A stretch of DNA of 64,000 nucleotides from Caballeronia temeraria (GTDB lineage Bacteria; Pseudomonadota; Gammaproteobacteria; Burkholderiales; Burkholderiaceae): assembly GCF_001544795.2 (NCBI RefSeq), contig NZ_FCOI02000001.1, forward strand, positions 62,001-126,000, read 5' to 3'. The position numbers and the translations under genes were made by a program. Below the pieces are notes generated by a model. That model worked only from the letters and a program-made list of their open reading frames with translations, was not told the DNA's origin and ran no database searches. Within the stretch, counting starts at the first letter, position 1; every line of letters starts with the position of its first letter. Of this stretch, positions 26,525-35,950 are shown in pieces.

Positions 26525-27427
26525 ATGCTCATACATCCCAATTTCGATCCCATCGCGATTCATCTCGGACCGCTCGCCGTGCGCTGGTACGGCCTCATGT
26601 ATCTGGTGGCGTTCGTGTCGGCCATCGTCATCGGCCGGCTGCGGCTGCGTCTGCCTTACGTGGCCGCGCAAGGCTGGACCGTGAAGGACATCGACGACAT
26701 GCTGTTCTACGGCGTGCTCGGCACGATTCTCGGCGGACGCATCGGCTACGTGCTGTTCTATAAGGCGAGCTATTACGCCGCGCATCCGCTCGATATCTTC
26801 AAGGTCTGGGAAGGCGGGATGTCGTTTCATGGCGGCTTTCTCGGCGTGACGCTCGCGATGGTGCTGTTCGCCTATCACCGCAAGCGCACGTGGCTTCAGG
26901 TGACGGATTTCGTCGCGCCGATGGTGCCGCTCGGCCTCGCGGCGGGGCGTCTCGGCAATTTCATCAATGGCGAGCTGTGGGGCCGCGTGACGGACCCGAA
27001 CGCGCCGTGGGCCATGCTGTTCCAGAACTCGACGAACGACGACGCGATCTGGCTCTCGAAAAATCCGCAGCTCGACGCGCAGTATCACCTCACCGAAATT
27101 TTCCAGCGCTATCACATGCTGCCGCGCCATCCGTCGCAGTTGTATGAAATCGCGCTGGAAGGGCTCGTGCTGTTCGTCGTGATCTGGACGTTCTCGCGCA
27201 AGCAGCGGCCCGTCGGCGCGATTTCCGCGTTGTTCCTGATCGGTTATGGACTCGCGCGTTTCACGGTGGAATTCGCGCGTGAGCCGGACGATTATCTCGG
27301 CCTGCTCGCGCTCAATCTCTCGATGGGCCAATGGCTTTCGCTGCCGATGATCATCGCGGGCGTGCTGATGATGGTGTGGGCGTACAAGCGCAATCTGCGC
27401 CTGCCGCCGGAATCCGCAAAGGCTTGA
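26525..27427 (+). CDS. lgt: Prolipoprotein diacylglyceryl transferase
   Basis: This 300-residue polytopic inner-membrane enzyme attaches diacylglycerol to the lipobox cysteine of prolipoproteins. The Lgt signature [14 protein letters not shown] and the conserved MSFHGGFLG and HPSQLYE motifs are present, as is [10 protein letters not shown] near the N-terminus. Several putative substrates are encoded in the window (5683, 54100 and 56226 genes). It is a single gene convergent with the SIMPL gene. Confidence 0.95.
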   Translation: MLIHPNFDPIAIHLGPLAVRWYGLMYLVAFVSAIVIGRLRLRLPYVAAQGWTVKDIDDMLFYGVLGTILGGRIGYVLFYKASYYAAHPLDIFKVWEGGMSFHGGFLGVTLAMVLFAYHRKRTWLQVTDFVAPMVPLGLAAGRLGNFINGELWGRVTDPNAPWAMLFQNSTNDDAIWLSKNPQLDAQYHLTEIFQRYHMLPRHPSQLYEIALEGLVLFVVIWTFSRKQRPVGAISALFLIGYGLARFTVEFAREPDDYLGLLALNLSMGQWLSLPMIIAGVLMMVWAYKRNLRLPPESAKA

Positions 27428-27470
27428 GGAAAGAGCGGGGCGGCCGCGCGCCGTCCCGCATGAACGACGT

Positions 27471-28199
27471 TTAGCGTCCCATCTGCACCGAACCCGATAC
27501 GTCGACGGTAACCGTCGACGTGCCGGCTTCCATCGCGATCGGGGCGGCCATCTTGGCGTCGGCGCTCATCGCACGCGATTGCATCATCATGACCGGACGC
27601 GGCTGCATGCCGCTGTGTCCGACGTTCACTTCCCGAATCGTGAAATTGCTGTAGCCGAAGCCTTGCGCGGCGGTTTGCGCCTGCTTGCGGAACGAATCGA
27701 TGGCTTGCGAGACGAGCTTCTGCTCGGCCGCGCGCTGCGCTTCGGGCGACAGCGAAAACGCGACGCTGCCCACTTGCATCGACGAACTCATCTTGCCCGC
27801 GAGCTTCGATGCTGCCGCGAAGTCATGCGATTCGAGCACGACTTCCGTGCGGCCGCGCCACGCGGAAATCTTGCCGTCGCGATCCGTCGACGGATACACG
27901 GTGAACGAGCCGCTCTTCGCGGTCACGCCGTCGACGCCCTTCGCTTCGCGCAACGCGGCCTCGGCGCGCTGATTGAGCGTGCTGGTGAGCGAGGAGGGAT
28001 CGGCTGCTTCCTGCTCGTAGAAGAGCGTGATGTTGACGACATCCTGCGGCACTTGCGCGCTCGCCTGCGCCGACAGCGAGAGCACGCCCGAAGGTTGCGG
28101 ATTGATCACCGTCTGTGCGGCGGCGGTTTGAGAGAAGCTGAGCGCGGCGCCGGACATCGCGAGCAGGGCGAGGGCGGCGGCGGTTTTCTTATTGATCAT
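27471..28199 (-). CDS. SIMPL (DUF541) domain periplasmic protein
   Basis: This 242-residue secreted protein has a signal peptide (MINKKTAAALALLAMSGAAL, cleavage after AAA/AQ). A single SIMPL/DUF541 domain follows: GVLSLSAQASAQVPQDVVNI, then NQRAEAALREAKGVDGV and the C-terminal TVDVSGSVQMGR. The family has been linked to oxidative stress or outer-membrane-associated roles, with no defined activity. The Met at 28199 was preferred over one six codons upstream because it begins the signal peptide and has GGAG in front. Confidence 0.85.
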   Translation of the reverse strand: MINKKTAAALALLAMSGAALSFSQTAAAQTVINPQPSGVLSLSAQASAQVPQDVVNITLFYEQEAADPSSLTSTLNQRAEAALREAKGVDGVTAKSGSFTVYPSTDRDGKISAWRGRTEVVLESHDFAAASKLAGKMSSSMQVGSVAFSLSPEAQRAAEQKLVSQAIDSFRKQAQTAAQGFGYSNFTIREVNVGHSGMQPRPVMMMQSRAMSADAKMAAPIAMEAGTSTVTVDVSGSVQMGR

Positions 28200-28268
28200 C
28201 GAAGGACTCCAGGACATCGCGTACGTGCGACGGGATTTAGTCGTGGTCCTGAAGTCGTAAGTTCCTTG

Positions 28269-28727
28269 TTAGACGAGGTGCTCGGTAATAAATCGCCATT
28301 GCGCTTCGGTGACCGGCGTGATCGACAGCCGATTGCCGCGCGCGAGCACCTGCATGTCCGCGAGTTCGTCGTGTTCGCGCAGCGCGGCGAGCGAAATGAG
28401 CGGCGTCTTCTTCACGAACTTCACGTCGACGAGCATCCAGCGCGGCGTCTCCTGCGTCGATTTCGGATCGTAGTAATCGCTCTTCGGATCGAACTGCGTG
28501 GGATCGGGATACGCGGTCGAGCACACTTTCGCGATACCCGCGATGCCCGGCTCCGGGCAGCTCGAATGATAGAAGAGCACGCCGTCGCCGATCTGCATCT
28601 GATCGCGCATGAAGTTGCGCGCCTGATAGTTGCGCACGCCCGTCCACGGTAAGGTTTTTTTCGGCGCGTGCGCGAGATGATCGATGCTCGCTTCGTCCGG
28701 TTCGGACTTCATCAGCCAGTAGCGCAT
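28269..28727 (-). CDS. EVE domain protein
   Basis: This 152-residue protein is a single EVE domain related to PUA domains. It opens with RYWLMKSEPDEASIDHL and continues with WTGVRNYQARNFMRDQM and GDGVLFYHSSCPEPGIAGIA, the nucleotide-binding core. EVE proteins bind modified bases in DNA or RNA. This stand-alone type is a common housekeeping gene with unknown role. It sits directly after 6S RNA on the same strand. The Met at 28727 was chosen over an upstream one that would overlap the 6S terminator. Confidence 0.88.
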   Translation of the reverse strand: MRYWLMKSEPDEASIDHLAHAPKKTLPWTGVRNYQARNFMRDQMQIGDGVLFYHSSCPEPGIAGIAKVCSTAYPDPTQFDPKSDYYDPKSTQETPRWMLVDVKFVKKTPLISLAALREHDELADMQVLARGNRLSITPVTEAQWRFITEHLV

Positions 28728-28767
28728 GGTCGTATGCATGAATCGAAGAGCGAACGGCGAGGACAAA

Positions 28768-28800
28768 CGAAAACGGCATCGGAAAAACCGATGCCGTTTC
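28768..28800 (-). terminator. Terminator after 6S RNA
   Basis: On the minus strand AAACGGCATCGG, a 5-T loop and CCGATGCCGTTTT form a 12-bp stem ending in T-rich sequence. It lies directly after the closing stem of the 6S RNA. Confidence 0.75.
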
Positions 28801-28802
28801 TT

Positions 28803-28988
28803 GAATGGGGTCCCCGCCACAGCCGCTAGGCCGGCATCCTGAACCTGGGTTCAAGATTGGTCGCGGTAAGCAACACTTCGGGTACATCGGACTAGCGACG
28901 CGCGCTCCCGTGCTGCAAGGTTCCGCAACCGTGCCAATGTAGCATTGGTTCAAGGAATATATGACCTTGGCGAACCAGGCAGGGAACC
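28803..28988 (-). ncRNA. ssrS: 6S RNA
   Basis: Read on the minus strand the 3' half contains TCTTGAACCCAGGTTCAGGA followed by GGCTGTGGCGGGGACC. This closely parallels the 3' half of E. coli 6S RNA (TTGAACCAAGGGTTCAAGG and GCGGCGGCATC). The 5' end GGTTCCCTGCC pairs with GGCGGGGACC at the 3' end to form the closing stem. A TAGAGT -10 element sits at 28992-28997. The location just downstream of zapA is the conserved position. The ends are estimated to within about 5 bases. 6S RNA binds sigma70 RNA polymerase in stationary phase. Confidence 0.85.
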
Positions 28989-29093
28989 GTCACTCTACAC
29001 CAATCGTTTGCCTTCTGCAGCCTCTTCACGCTACTTCGGCGGTTTCTTTTTTCGATTGACATTGCGCGCTGATTGACTCAACGCGAAGGTACC

Positions 29094-29408
29094 TCACTGC
29101 GCTTCGTGTTGCGCGATGACGGCGCCCAGTTGCTCGTTCATCGAGTGCATCGTGCGGCGGATTTCTTCGGCGGGGAAGGCCTCGCCATGACGCACGCTCT
29201 CTTGCAGCTTAAGCAATTCCGACGCCAGCGAAAGCGCCGCCATCACCGCGATGCGATCCGTGCCGCGCACGTTGCTTGCATTGCGCACCTTGTTCATTTC
29301 GGCGTCGACGCGCGCGACGGCTTCACGCAATGCGCCCTCCGTTTCCGGCGAGCACGCGAGGCGATACGGCTGCCCGAGAATGGATACTTCGATCTGCGTG
29401 GTCGTCAT
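29094..29408 (-). CDS. zapA: Cell division protein ZapA
   Basis: This 104-residue FtsZ-associated protein bundles FtsZ filaments at the division ring. TTTQIEVSILGQPYRLACSP is the ZapA N-terminal beta strand region. GTDRIAVMAALSLASELLKL leads into the C-terminal coiled coil. It overlaps the upstream coiled-coil gene by 4 bases (ATGA) and is followed by 6S RNA. Confidence 0.92.
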   Translation of the reverse strand: MTTTQIEVSILGQPYRLACSPETEGALREAVARVDAEMNKVRNASNVRGTDRIAVMAALSLASELLKLQESVRHGEAFPAEEIRRTMHSMNEQLGAVIAQHEAQ

Positions 29409-29773
29409 GCCTTCTCTCCTTGATGATGCTCGCCGTGCAATTCCGTTTCTTGTGCTTCGCGGGAATCGGCTTCGAGGAGATCGAGTTGATTGTCGGACTC
29501 GGCATGTTGCGCGGACTTTCCACGCGGCAGTTTTTCGAGAATCGCGTTCAGGCGAATTTGCGCGTCGTCGATTTTCGCGGAGAGCGAGTCGCGTTCGGAC
29601 TGCAGCGTATCGCGCTCTTCGCGCACTTGCGCGAGCTCGGCCTGCACGTTTGCGTAGTCGGCGCGCAGCTGTTCGAGTTGGTCCTGCAGCGCCTGATGCG
29701 CCTGCTTGTGGCGCTCGCTGATCTGGATCAGCCGGCCGATATTTCCTGACAGTGATTCGAGTTCGTTGAGCAT
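29405..29773 (-). CDS. Coiled-coil protein upstream of zapA (ZapB-like)
   Basis: This 122-residue protein is almost entirely a heptad-rich coiled coil from about residue 20 to 85 (HQALQDQLEQLRADYANV, then VREERDTLQSERDSLSAKI). It has an acidic C-terminal tail ending HGEHHQGEKA. Its size, its heptads and the ATGA overlap with zapA match the TIGR02449/ZapB-like partner genes found before zapA in beta- and gammaproteobacteria. A role in the division ring is inferred from context. Confidence 0.75.
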   Translation of the reverse strand: MLNELESLSGNIGRLIQISERHKQAHQALQDQLEQLRADYANVQAELAQVREERDTLQSERDSLSAKIDDAQIRLNAILEKLPRGKSAQHAESDNQLDLLEADSREAQETELHGEHHQGEKA

Positions 29774-30019
29774 GTGCTGCGTCCTCTAAAGACCTCGCAT
29801 TTTAGCGCGGTTCAACGGAGCTTCAGATAAATGTCTCGTTTCGAGACGTAACAACACGCGATCTCGCGCTTAAATTCTTCGAATCAAGCGTGTGTCGCGA
29901 TGCATTCGTGTGCAGAAAACGCGAGCGCCCCGCAACGCTCGTGAAGACAGGCCCGGCCGATTCTCGTTCGATTCGTCATGCGCCGCGTCAATCCGTTTGC
30001 GTCGCTCAATGGCCTGTCC

Positions 30020-30048
30020 TTGACGGTCCCAAACCGCGCTCCTACACT
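30020..30048 (+). promoter_or_regulatory. Sigma70-type promoter of the btuB operon
   Basis: TTGACG (30020-30025) and TACACT (30043-30048) are separated by exactly 17 bases. Start of transcription would be near 30055, just before the first conserved helix of the cobalamin riboswitch. Confidence 0.7.
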
Positions 30049-30055
30049 TGCCGCA

Positions 30056-30350
30056 CTTTTGGTGCTCGCATCCGCGGATCTCGTGGATGCAGTCAAACGG
30101 GAAACAGGGAGCGAAGTCTCCGAAGTCCTGCCGGACAACGAGCGGGAACATCCGGCGACAAGCCAACCTGTGCTGCCCCCGCAACGGTAAGCGACCGCAA
30201 CGCAAGTTGCAAGTCGTCTCATGCGCGTTTTTGCCGCTCGAACGTATTGAATTTCATCGCACGGACTCGACTGCAAGAAACGTGTCGATGCCACTGCGCG
30301 CGATGCGCGGGAAGGCGAGACGATTCGTCGCCAGCCCGGATACCGGCCGG
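30056..30350 (+). ncRNA. Cobalamin (B12) riboswitch
   Basis: Core conserved elements of the AdoCbl riboswitch appear in order. These are AAACGGGAAACAGGG, then GTGCTGCCCCCGCAACGGTA, followed by AAGCGACC, and further down GCCACTGCGCG, GGGAAGGCGA and the B12-box-like GCCAGCCCGGATACCGGCC. A variable insertion separates the CCCCCGCAACGGTAAGC block from GCCACTG, as is allowed in the family. It lies 98 bases before btuB. When cobalamin is bound it should reduce expression of btuB and the downstream btuC-btuD-cobT-cobS-cobC genes. End points are approximate. Confidence 0.93.
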
Positions 30351-30447
30351 AGTCCGACGCATCGGCAATGATTTCGCCGTGCGTTCGTCGCGCATCGTCC
30401 TCGCGGGGAGCGGGGTTCGCGCTCACGCGAAACGGAACACTGCACTC

Positions 30448-32328
30448 ATGGTATTGCCACTGGCCGCGCTCAGGCACGGTCTCTCCCGTCATGGCGCGCT
30501 CGTTGCCGCCCTCAGCGCCTTGCCGCTTGCAAGCACCGCGCACGCCGCGCAAACAGCAGACGACTCGCAAACGCTTGCGCCCGTCGTCGTCACGGCCACG
30601 CGCGCGCCGCAGCCGCTTGCCGAATCGATCCCTCAGACATCCGTATTCGACGAACAGGACATCGCCGACACGAACGCCGACGACGCGCTCGGGCTCGTCG
30701 CGCTCGCGCCCGGCGTGCAGATCACGCGCAACGGCGGGCCGGGCTCGAACTCGGGGCTTTTCATACGCGGCGCGGCGTCGTCGCAGTCGCTCGTGCTGAT
30801 CGATGGCGTGCGCGTCGAATCGGCGTCGCTCGGCGCGGCGCAGCTATCGCAACTGATGCTCGATCAGATCGGGCGCGTCGAAGTCGTGAACGGCAATGTG
30901 TCGGCGCTGTATGGCTCGAATGCGATCGGCGGCGTCGTGCAGATCTTCACGAAGGAAGGCGAGCCGCATCCGCCGCGCTTCAACTTCGAGGCCGAGTACG
31001 GCAGCTATCACACGCAGCGGCAATCGGCGGGCGTGAGCGGCGCGCTCGACCAGGACGGCCGCACGACCTTCAGCGTGAACGTCTCGCGCGAGAAGACCGA
31101 CGGTTTTTCGTCGATCAATCCGGAGATCGCGCCCGGCGCGAATCCGAACGCGAACGGCTATCTGAACGAGAGCGTCGCCTCGACGCTGCGCCACACGTTC
31201 AGCGACAAGTGGGACGCGGGCGTGCGCTTTCTGCAATCGAACGGCATCAACAGTTTCGACGATGCCTACGGCCAGCCGGCCGACATCAACGAATCGCATG
31301 ATCGCGTGCGCTCGGCGTCGGTGTTTGCGAACGGGCGGATCACGGATAACTGGACCACGCATTTCACGATCGCGCAGGGGCAGGATCGCGCGAACATCGA
31401 ACAGAACGGGGTTTATACGAGCCGCTTCGATTCGGAGAACCGGCAGTACACGTGGCAGAACGATATTCGTATCGGCGCCGCGCACAAGCTGCTCTTCGGC
31501 TACGAGCATCTCGACCAGACGCTCGATTCCGATCAGTTCAGCGCGCCAGATCGCCACGTGAACTCGGTGTTCGCGGGCTACGTGGGGCATATCGGCGCGA
31601 ACGACTTGCAGGCGAATCTGCGTCACGATCAGTATTCCGATTTCGGCGGCGCGAACAGCTACTATCTGGGCTACGCGTACCACTTCGATGCGCACTGGAA
31701 GGCGAGCGCGAGCTATTCGGCGTCGTTTCGCGCGCCGAGCTTCGACGACCTCTACTATCCGTTCAGCGGCAATCCGTCGATTCAGCCGGAGCGCAGCCAC
31801 TCGATCGAGACGGCGTTGCAGTACGCATCGAATGCGCTCGGCGTGATGCGCGTGACGTTGTTCCAGACGCGCTATTCGAATCTGATCGATTACGTGTCCG
31901 ACGGCGGTTTCTACTATGTCGCGCAGAACGTCGGGCGCGCGAAGGTGCAGGGCATCGAGGGATCGTGGGCGGGACATATCGGCGCAACGGATGTGCGCGC
32001 GGGCGTCACGTTCCAGAATCCCGTCGATGAAACGAACCACGAAGATCTGACGCGGCGCGCGCGGCGTTTCGCGACGTTCACGGCGCATCGCACGATCGGA
32101 CCCTGGCGCGTCGGCGGTGAATGGATCGTGAGCGGGCAACGCAGCGATTACGATTCGACGCTCGCGGGTTACGGCGTCGTGAATCTGTCGGCGCGCTACG
32201 ACATCTCGAAGTCGTGGTACGTCACGGCGCGCATCGACAATCTGTTCGACAAGGACTATGAACTTGCGTATTCCTACAACACGCCACGGCGCGGCGCTTA
32301 CATCACGCTGGGCTGGCAGCCGTCGTGA
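30448..32328 (+). CDS. btuB: TonB-dependent cobalamin receptor BtuB
   Basis: This 626-residue outer-membrane receptor has a signal peptide (GALVAALSALPLASTAHA), a TonB-box region TLAPVVVTAT and a plug domain (SGLFIRGAASSQSLVLIDG; SALYGSNAIGGVVQIFTKEG). A 22-strand barrel follows and ends GAYITLGWQPS. It would import cobalamins and cobinamides using the proton motive force. The Met at 30448 was chosen because the same frame stays open back to 29890 only through the riboswitch. The riboswitch upstream and the btuCD genes downstream make the B12 substrate secure. The stop overlaps the btuC start by 4 bases. Confidence 0.93.
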   Translation: MVLPLAALRHGLSRHGALVAALSALPLASTAHAAQTADDSQTLAPVVVTATRAPQPLAESIPQTSVFDEQDIADTNADDALGLVALAPGVQITRNGGPGSNSGLFIRGAASSQSLVLIDGVRVESASLGAAQLSQLMLDQIGRVEVVNGNVSALYGSNAIGGVVQIFTKEGEPHPPRFNFEAEYGSYHTQRQSAGVSGALDQDGRTTFSVNVSREKTDGFSSINPEIAPGANPNANGYLNESVASTLRHTFSDKWDAGVRFLQSNGINSFDDAYGQPADINESHDRVRSASVFANGRITDNWTTHFTIAQGQDRANIEQNGVYTSRFDSENRQYTWQNDIRIGAAHKLLFGYEHLDQTLDSDQFSAPDRHVNSVFAGYVGHIGANDLQANLRHDQYSDFGGANSYYLGYAYHFDAHWKASASYSASFRAPSFDDLYYPFSGNPSIQPERSHSIETALQYASNALGVMRVTLFQTRYSNLIDYVSDGGFYYVAQNVGRAKVQGIEGSWAGHIGATDVRAGVTFQNPVDETNHEDLTRRARRFATFTAHRTIGPWRVGGEWIVSGQRSDYDSTLAGYGVVNLSARYDISKSWYVTARIDNLFDKDYELAYSYNTPRRGAYITLGWQPS

Positions 32329-33353
32329 ACCGCGTGGCTGAACGTCCGCGCGCGATGAACGCGAGCCGCGCCACCGCGATCTGGATCGCGCTCGGCGCGG
32401 CGACGCTCGTCGTGCTCGTCGCGTCGCTCGCGATGGGCAGCGTTGCGTTGCCCGTATCGCGTGCGCTCGGCGCGCTCTTCCATGCGCGTGCGACGACGCC
32501 CGATATCGCCGATGACATCGTGCTCACCTTGCGTCTGCCGCGCGCGCTCGCGGGCTTCGCGGCGGGCGCGTTGCTCGCGATAGCGGGCGCGCTGTTGCAG
32601 GTGCTGTTGCGCAATCCGCTCGCGGAACCGTACGTGCTCGGCGTGTCCGGCGGCGCGGCGACCTTTGCGCTCGCCGCGATGCTCGCGTCGCTGCCATGGT
32701 GGAGCGTCGATATCGCGGCGTGCGCGGGCGCGTTTGCATCGATCGTTCTCGTGCTCGGACTCGCGCGTAAGGACCTGTGGCGAAGCGGGCAGGATGCATC
32801 GCCGAGACTGCTGCTGACGGGCGTCGTGATCGCATCGGGATGGGGCGCGCTGATCACGCTGATCCTGAGCATCGCGCCCGAGAACCGGCTGCGCGGCATG
32901 ATTTTCTGGCTGACCGGCGATCTCAACGGCGCGGCGGCGCCGTGGCCCGCGCTGATCGCGCTCGCCGTGGCGCTCGTCGCGATCGTGCCCGTCGCGCCGC
33001 AACTGAACGTGCTGCTGCGCGGCGACACGACCGCGCGCGCGCTCGGCGTGCCGGTCGAGCGTCTGCGCTTGCGGGTGTATCTCGTCGCATCGATCGCCAC
33101 GGCGGCCGCGGTGACGACGGCGGGAACCATCGGCTTCGTCGGGCTGGTCGTGCCGCATCTGTTGCGCCTCGCGTTCGGCAACGATCAGCGCATGCTCGTG
33201 CCCGCCGCGGCGCTCGCGGGCGGACTCGCAGTGATGGCCGCCGATCTCGTCGCGCGCACGGTGATCGCGCCCGCGCAATTGCCGGTGGGCGTCGTGACGG
33301 CATTGATCGGCGTCCCGATGTTCCTGTGGATGCTGCTGCGGAGCGCGCGATGA
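32325..33353 (+). CDS. btuC: Cobalamin ABC transporter permease BtuC (FecCD family)
   Basis: This 342-residue FecCD-family permease has about ten transmembrane helices. Typical blocks are LRLPRALAGFAAGALLAIAG, NPLAEPYVLGVSGGAATFAL and GTIGFVGLVVPHLLRLAFG, the last being the coupling-helix region that contacts BtuD. It starts with GTG at 32325, overlapping the btuB stop. An in-frame ATG 10 codons later is an alternative. It works with BtuD and the BtuF encoded on the opposite strand at 36501-37397. Confidence 0.92.
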   Translation: MNRVAERPRAMNASRATAIWIALGAATLVVLVASLAMGSVALPVSRALGALFHARATTPDIADDIVLTLRLPRALAGFAAGALLAIAGALLQVLLRNPLAEPYVLGVSGGAATFALAAMLASLPWWSVDIAACAGAFASIVLVLGLARKDLWRSGQDASPRLLLTGVVIASGWGALITLILSIAPENRLRGMIFWLTGDLNGAAAPWPALIALAVALVAIVPVAPQLNVLLRGDTTARALGVPVERLRLRVYLVASIATAAAVTTAGTIGFVGLVVPHLLRLAFGNDQRMLVPAAALAGGLAVMAADLVARTVIAPAQLPVGVVTALIGVPMFLWMLLRSAR

Positions 33354-34126
33354 CGCTGCATCTCGACGCCATCGTGATTCGCGCGGGCGCGCGCACGCTC
33401 ATCGACGGACTCACGCAGTCGATCGAAGCGGGCGACATGTGGTGCATCGCCGGACCGAACGGCGCGGGCAAGACGACGCTCATCAACGTGCTCGCGGGAC
33501 TCGGCAAAGCGGCATCGGGCATTGTGTCGCTCGATGGCCGCGCGCTCGCGTCCTGGCGCGCGGCGGATCTCGCGCGCGTACGCGCATTGATGCCGCAGGC
33601 CACGCACGACGCCTTCAGCGCGACCGTGCTCGATACCGTCCTGCTCAACCGCTTTCCGCATCTCACCGGCTGGGGCTGGGAGAGCGACGAAGACCGCAAT
33701 GCCGCGCACGCCGCGCTCGACACGCTCGGTCTCGCATCGTTCGCCGCGCGCGACGTGCTGACGCTTTCCGGCGGCGAACGCCAGCGTGTCGCGCTGGCCG
33801 CCGTGCTGTGCCAGAACGCACCGCTGCTGTTGCTCGACGAACCGCTTTCGCATCTCGATCTGCATCATCAGATCGATTGCCTGCATGCGTTGCGCGATGC
33901 GGCGCGCGAGCACAAGCGCACCGTAATCTTCTCGTGCCACGATCTGAATCTCGCGCGCCGGTTCGCCACGCACGCGCTTTTGCTCGACGGCAAAGGCGGC
34001 ACCCACGCGGGCCCCGTCGCCGATGTGCTCACGCCCGAGCGCGCGAGCGCCGCCTTCGGCTATCCGCTCGCGTTGATACGCGACGGCGAGCACGAAGCGC
34101 TCGTGCCTTCCATCCCTCGATCATGA
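33350..34126 (+). CDS. btuD: Cobalamin ABC transporter ATP-binding protein BtuD
   Basis: This 258-residue ABC ATPase has Walker A GPNGAGKT at residues 35-42, signature LSGGERQRV, Walker B LLLLDEPLSHLD and switch His in SCHDLNLA. It is the FepC/BtuD type, paired with the FecCD permease. The ATG overlaps the btuC stop (ATGA). cobT follows after 11 bases. Confidence 0.92.
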   Translation: MTLHLDAIVIRAGARTLIDGLTQSIEAGDMWCIAGPNGAGKTTLINVLAGLGKAASGIVSLDGRALASWRAADLARVRALMPQATHDAFSATVLDTVLLNRFPHLTGWGWESDEDRNAAHAALDTLGLASFAARDVLTLSGGERQRVALAAVLCQNAPLLLLDEPLSHLDLHHQIDCLHALRDAAREHKRTVIFSCHDLNLARRFATHALLLDGKGGTHAGPVADVLTPERASAAFGYPLALIRDGEHEALVPSIPRS

Positions 34127-34137
34127 AAGGAATTCCG

Positions 34138-35190
34138 ATGTCCACGCAGACCGACATCCCGATGCCCCGCGCCCTCGACCGCACGCTGGAAGCGGAACTG
34201 CGCCGCATCATCGACATGAAGACGAAGCCGCCCGGCAGTCTCGGGCGGCTCGAAGCCATCGCGCTGCAAATGGGCCTGATTCAACGCACGACGAAGCCGG
34301 GCATCGAACGTCCCGCGATGATCGTTTTCGCGGGCGATCACGGCATCGCGAAAGAGGGCGTGAGTTCGTATCCGCAGGAAGTGACCGCGCAGATGGTCGC
34401 GAATTTTCTGGCGGGGGGCGCTGCGATCAACGCGCTGTCGCGCTCGGTCGGCATGTCGCTCGAAGTCGTCGATGCGGGCGTCGCGACGCCGATTCCCATC
34501 GATCATGGATACGAGCGTCTGTCGCTCGGGCTCGGCACGCGCAACTTCGCGCACGAGCGCGCGATGTCGCGTGAGACCGCGCTCGAAGGCATCGCGCGCG
34601 GCGCGGCGCGCGTGCGGCATCATGCGTCGCTCGGCACGAATGTGATCGGCTTCGGCGAGATGGGCATCGCGAATACGTCGGCGGCGGCGTGTCTGATGAG
34701 CCGCCTGTGCGATCTGCCGATCGACGAATGCGTCGGGCGCGGCACCGGTCTCGACGACCACGGCCTTGCGCACAAACGCGATGTGCTGTCGAACGCGCTC
34801 GCGTTTCATCGCGATAGCGGCGATGCAATCGACACGCTCGCGACCTTCGGCGGCTTCGAAATCGCGATGATGACGGGCGCGTATCTCGCCGCCGCGTGCG
34901 AAGGCATGACGATACTCGTCGATGGCTTCATCGCTACTTCCGCGCTGCTGGTTGCATCGAAGATCGCGCCTGACGTGCTCGACTATTGCGTGTTCGCGCA
35001 TGCATCGAACGAAACGGGGCATCGCCGCATGCTCGCGCATTTCGATGCCGCGCCGCTGCTGCAACTCGACTTGCGCCTCGGCGAAGGCACGGGCGCGGCG
35101 CTCGCGTTGCCGATCCTGCGCGCGGCCGTCGCGTTCGTCGACGAGATGGCGAGCTTCGAGTCGGCGGGCGTCTCGAACAAAGCCGGTTGA
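34138..35190 (+). CDS. cobT: Nicotinate-nucleotide-dimethylbenzimidazole phosphoribosyltransferase
   Basis: This 350-residue enzyme makes alpha-ribazole phosphate from the lower-ligand base DMB and nicotinate mononucleotide for cobamide assembly. KTKPPGSLGRLE at the N-terminus, VFAGDHGIAKEGVSSYPQ and the C-terminal LGEGTGAALALP are CobT hallmarks. The catalytic glutamate is at about residue 316. AAAGGAATTCCG gives the ribosome binding site. It lies in the riboswitch-led operon and cobS follows after a single base. Confidence 0.95.
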   Translation: MSTQTDIPMPRALDRTLEAELRRIIDMKTKPPGSLGRLEAIALQMGLIQRTTKPGIERPAMIVFAGDHGIAKEGVSSYPQEVTAQMVANFLAGGAAINALSRSVGMSLEVVDAGVATPIPIDHGYERLSLGLGTRNFAHERAMSRETALEGIARGAARVRHHASLGTNVIGFGEMGIANTSAAACLMSRLCDLPIDECVGRGTGLDDHGLAHKRDVLSNALAFHRDSGDAIDTLATFGGFEIAMMTGAYLAAACEGMTILVDGFIATSALLVASKIAPDVLDYCVFAHASNETGHRRMLAHFDAAPLLQLDLRLGEGTGAALALPILRAAVAFVDEMASFESAGVSNKAG

Positions 35191-35191
35191 G

Positions 35192-35950
35192 ATGCGGCCG
35201 CTCGACGAACTGCGCTATTTCTTCACCGCGCTCGGCTATTTCACGCGCGTGCCGGTGCCGCGCTGGGTCGGCTTCGAGCGCGCGTATCTGAACGCGGCGG
35301 CGCGTTACTTTCCGCTCGTCGGCGCGATGGTCGGCGGCGTCGCGGCGCTGGTCTATCTCGCCGCGTTGCGCGTGTTTCCGGCGGGCATCGCGGTGCTGCT
35401 TTCGATGGCCGCGACGCTCGTTCTGACCGGCGCGTTCCACGAAGACGGACTCGCCGATTGCGTCGATGCCTTCGGCGGCGCATACACGCGCGAGGATGCG
35501 TTGCGCATCATGCATGACTCGCGCATCGGCGCGTTCGGCGCGATTGCGTTGGTCATCGCGCTCGCGCTCAAGTGGCAGACGCTCGCTGCATTGCCGCCGC
35601 AACGCGTCGCGTGGACGATGATCGCCGCGCACGCCGCGAGCCGCGTGTTCGCGATCAGCTATCTCGTCACGCTCGATTACGTGCGCGAGGAAGGCAAAGC
35701 GAAGCCGGTTGCGCAGCGCATGAGTTCGATTTCGTTCGCGATTGCGCTCGCGTTCGGGCTGCCGTGGCTTTTCGCGATCGACTGGAAGCTCGCTTGCGTG
35801 ACGATCGTCGCGTTGATCGTCTTGCGCTTTCGCATCGGACGATACTTCGTGCGGCGCATCGGCGGCTATACGGGCGATTGCCTCGGCTTCGCGCAGCAAG
35901 TGTTCGAAATCGCGATCTATCTCATCGGGCTCGCATGGATTTCGTACTGA
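35192..35950 (+). CDS. cobS: Adenosylcobinamide-GDP ribazoletransferase
   Basis: This 252-residue polytopic membrane protein is the cobalamin synthase that joins alpha-ribazole (phosphate) to adenosylcobinamide-GDP. The metal/substrate motif GAFHEDGLADCVDAFGG is present. MHDSRIGAFGAIALV and GGYTGDCLGFAQQVFEI are further family blocks. The start at 35192 follows the cobT stop by one base. The cobC start lies inside its last codons. Confidence 0.93.
   Translation: MRPLDELRYFFTALGYFTRVPVPRWVGFERAYLNAAARYFPLVGAMVGGVAALVYLAALRVFPAGIAVLLSMAATLVLTGAFHEDGLADCVDAFGGAYTREDALRIMHDSRIGAFGAIALVIALALKWQTLAALPPQRVAWTMIAAHAASRVFAISYLVTLDYVREEGKAKPVAQRMSSISFAIALAFGLPWLFAIDWKLACVTIVALIVLRFRIGRYFVRRIGGYTGDCLGFAQQVFEIAIYLIGLAWISY

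Noticed and set aside
29890..30447. N-terminal extension of btuB
   Set aside because: The frame is open, but this stretch is the promoter and cobalamin riboswitch. The signal peptide starts at 30448.
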